Assembly (NCBI GenBank): GCA_021808035.1
Contig: JAKBCG010000144.1
Span: 1 to 6,485 of the forward strand
DNA: 6,485 nt
Direction: 5' to 3'
Source of the DNA: Pseudomonadota bacterium
GTDB lineage: Bacteria; Pseudomonadota; Gammaproteobacteria; Steroidobacterales; Steroidobacteraceae
Positions 6,019-6,485 of the stretch are shown here, piece by piece. Numbering within the stretch: position 1 is the first letter of the stretch; the number at the start of each line of letters is the position of its first letter. The translations under genes were made by a program, and so were the position numbers. The notes beneath the pieces are model-generated. The model ran no database searches. It worked only from the letters and a program-made list of their open reading frames with translations, and was not told where the DNA came from.

Positions 6019-6485
6019 GCCGCCTCCAGGCGCTCGTACCGCAGCGGCTCGGTGAGCGCGCGGCCGTCGAGCCAGGCGTGGCCGTCGCGGCACGCGAGGC
6101 GTCCTTCGCCATACCAGTTGACCGCGAGCGGATAGATCTGGTGCTCGAGCGTGAGCACGCGGGCGGCGAGACCGGCTTCGGTCTCCCCGGGGGTGACCGC
6201 GAGGCGGGCCTGGATCACCGCCGGACCCGCGTCGAGATCGGCGGTCACGAAATGCACGGTCGCGCCGTGCTCGGCGTCACCGGCCGCGAGCGCGCGGCGA
6301 TGCGTGTGCAAACCCGGGTGTCTCGGCAGGAGCGACGGATGGACGTTGAGGATCCGACCGGCGTGCGCGGCGACGAACGACGGGGAGAGAATCCGCATGA
6401 AGCCGGCGAGCGCGAGCAGGTCCGGCGCCCGCCGCGCGACCGCGGCGGCGAGTTCGGCCCCGTAATCGTCGCGGTTCGTGCCCGG
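6015..6485 (-). CDS. purN: Phosphoribosylglycinamide formyltransferase 1 (5' end cut by window edge)
   Basis: PurN transfers the formyl group of 10-formyltetrahydrofolate to glycinamide ribonucleotide, the third step of purine synthesis, in the cytoplasm. The 156 visible residues lack about 59 N-terminal residues compared with E. coli PurN. The visible part has the family block LALAGFMRILSPSFV (24-38) and then NVHPSLLPRHPGLHTHR (47-63). The block HFVTADLDAGP ends at 88. N47, H49 and D85 keep the spacing of the E. coli catalytic triad N106, H108 and D144. The C-terminus (LEHQIYPLAVNWY, AWLDGRAL) is complete. An ATG at 6398 lies inside a conserved block and is not the start; the frame stays open to the right edge. 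The stop TGA overlaps the DUF3108 ATG. purM would be expected just outside the window on the right. Confidence 0.97.
   Translation of the reverse strand, partial: PGTNRDDYGAELAAAVARRAPDLLALAGFMRILSPSFVAAHAGRILNVHPSLLPRHPGLHTHRRALAAGDAEHGATVHFVTADLDAGPAVIQARLAVTPGETEAGLAARVLTLEHQIYPLAVNWYGEGRLACRDGHAWLDGRALTEPLRYERLEAA
6023..6027 (-). promoter_or_regulatory. Ribosome binding site of the DUF3108 gene
   Basis: On the minus strand GGAGG lies four bases before the ATG at 6018, inside the last codons of purN. It is the strongest Shine-Dalgarno sequence at any start codon in the window. It fixes the start of the DUF3108 gene and suggests that this gene can be translated well in its own right despite overlapping purN. 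Confidence 0.8.

Noticed and set aside
6015..6398. Short purN starting at the ATG at 6398
   Set aside because: The frame continues to the window edge with conserved PurN sequence (LALAGF) before this Met, so the ATG is internal and the gene is truncated by the window.

Overview
This is a GC-rich chromosomal window that is almost completely coding. It most likely comes from a gammaproteobacterium; a Xanthomonadales/Nevskiales/Steroidobacter-like lineage is my guess. Three things support this: the mrp(apbC)-dcd pair, a Dcd of exactly the Pseudomonas-type length (188 aa), and a purN-DUF3108 pair. I see no RNA gene, insertion sequence, CRISPR array or other sign of mobility. There is no gene-free stretch longer than about 105 bp.

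Layout. (1) Positions 1-3453, minus strand: a two-gene operon. The first gene encodes a soluble 798-aa protein with a long N-terminal HEAT-repeat solenoid, a helical linker and a C-terminal Hanks-type Ser/Thr kinase domain with all catalytic residues. Thirteen bases after its stop comes a PilT-family type IV pilus retraction ATPase, cut by the left edge. (2) Positions 3454-3558: a 105-bp divergent promoter region. (3) Positions 3559-5225, plus strand: mrp/apbC (P-loop Fe-S carrier) and dcd (dCTP deaminase), overlapping by one base. (4) Positions 5226-5238: a convergent gap inside a perfect 7-bp inverted repeat whose two arms contain the two facing stop codons. (5) Positions 5239-6485, minus strand: purN (GAR transformylase, cut by the right edge), then an exported DUF3108 protein in a 4-base ATGA overlap.

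How the genes fit together. mrp, dcd and purN are housekeeping genes for Fe-S cluster handling, pyrimidine dNTP supply and purine synthesis. The HEAT-kinase/PilT pair is the unusual part. A cytoplasmic eukaryotic-like kinase carrying its own protein-binding scaffold appears to be co-transcribed with a pilus motor, which suggests phosphorylation-based control of twitching motility or of another pilus function. That link is inferred from gene order and domain content. It occupies the position beside mrp where metG lies in E. coli and Pseudomonas.
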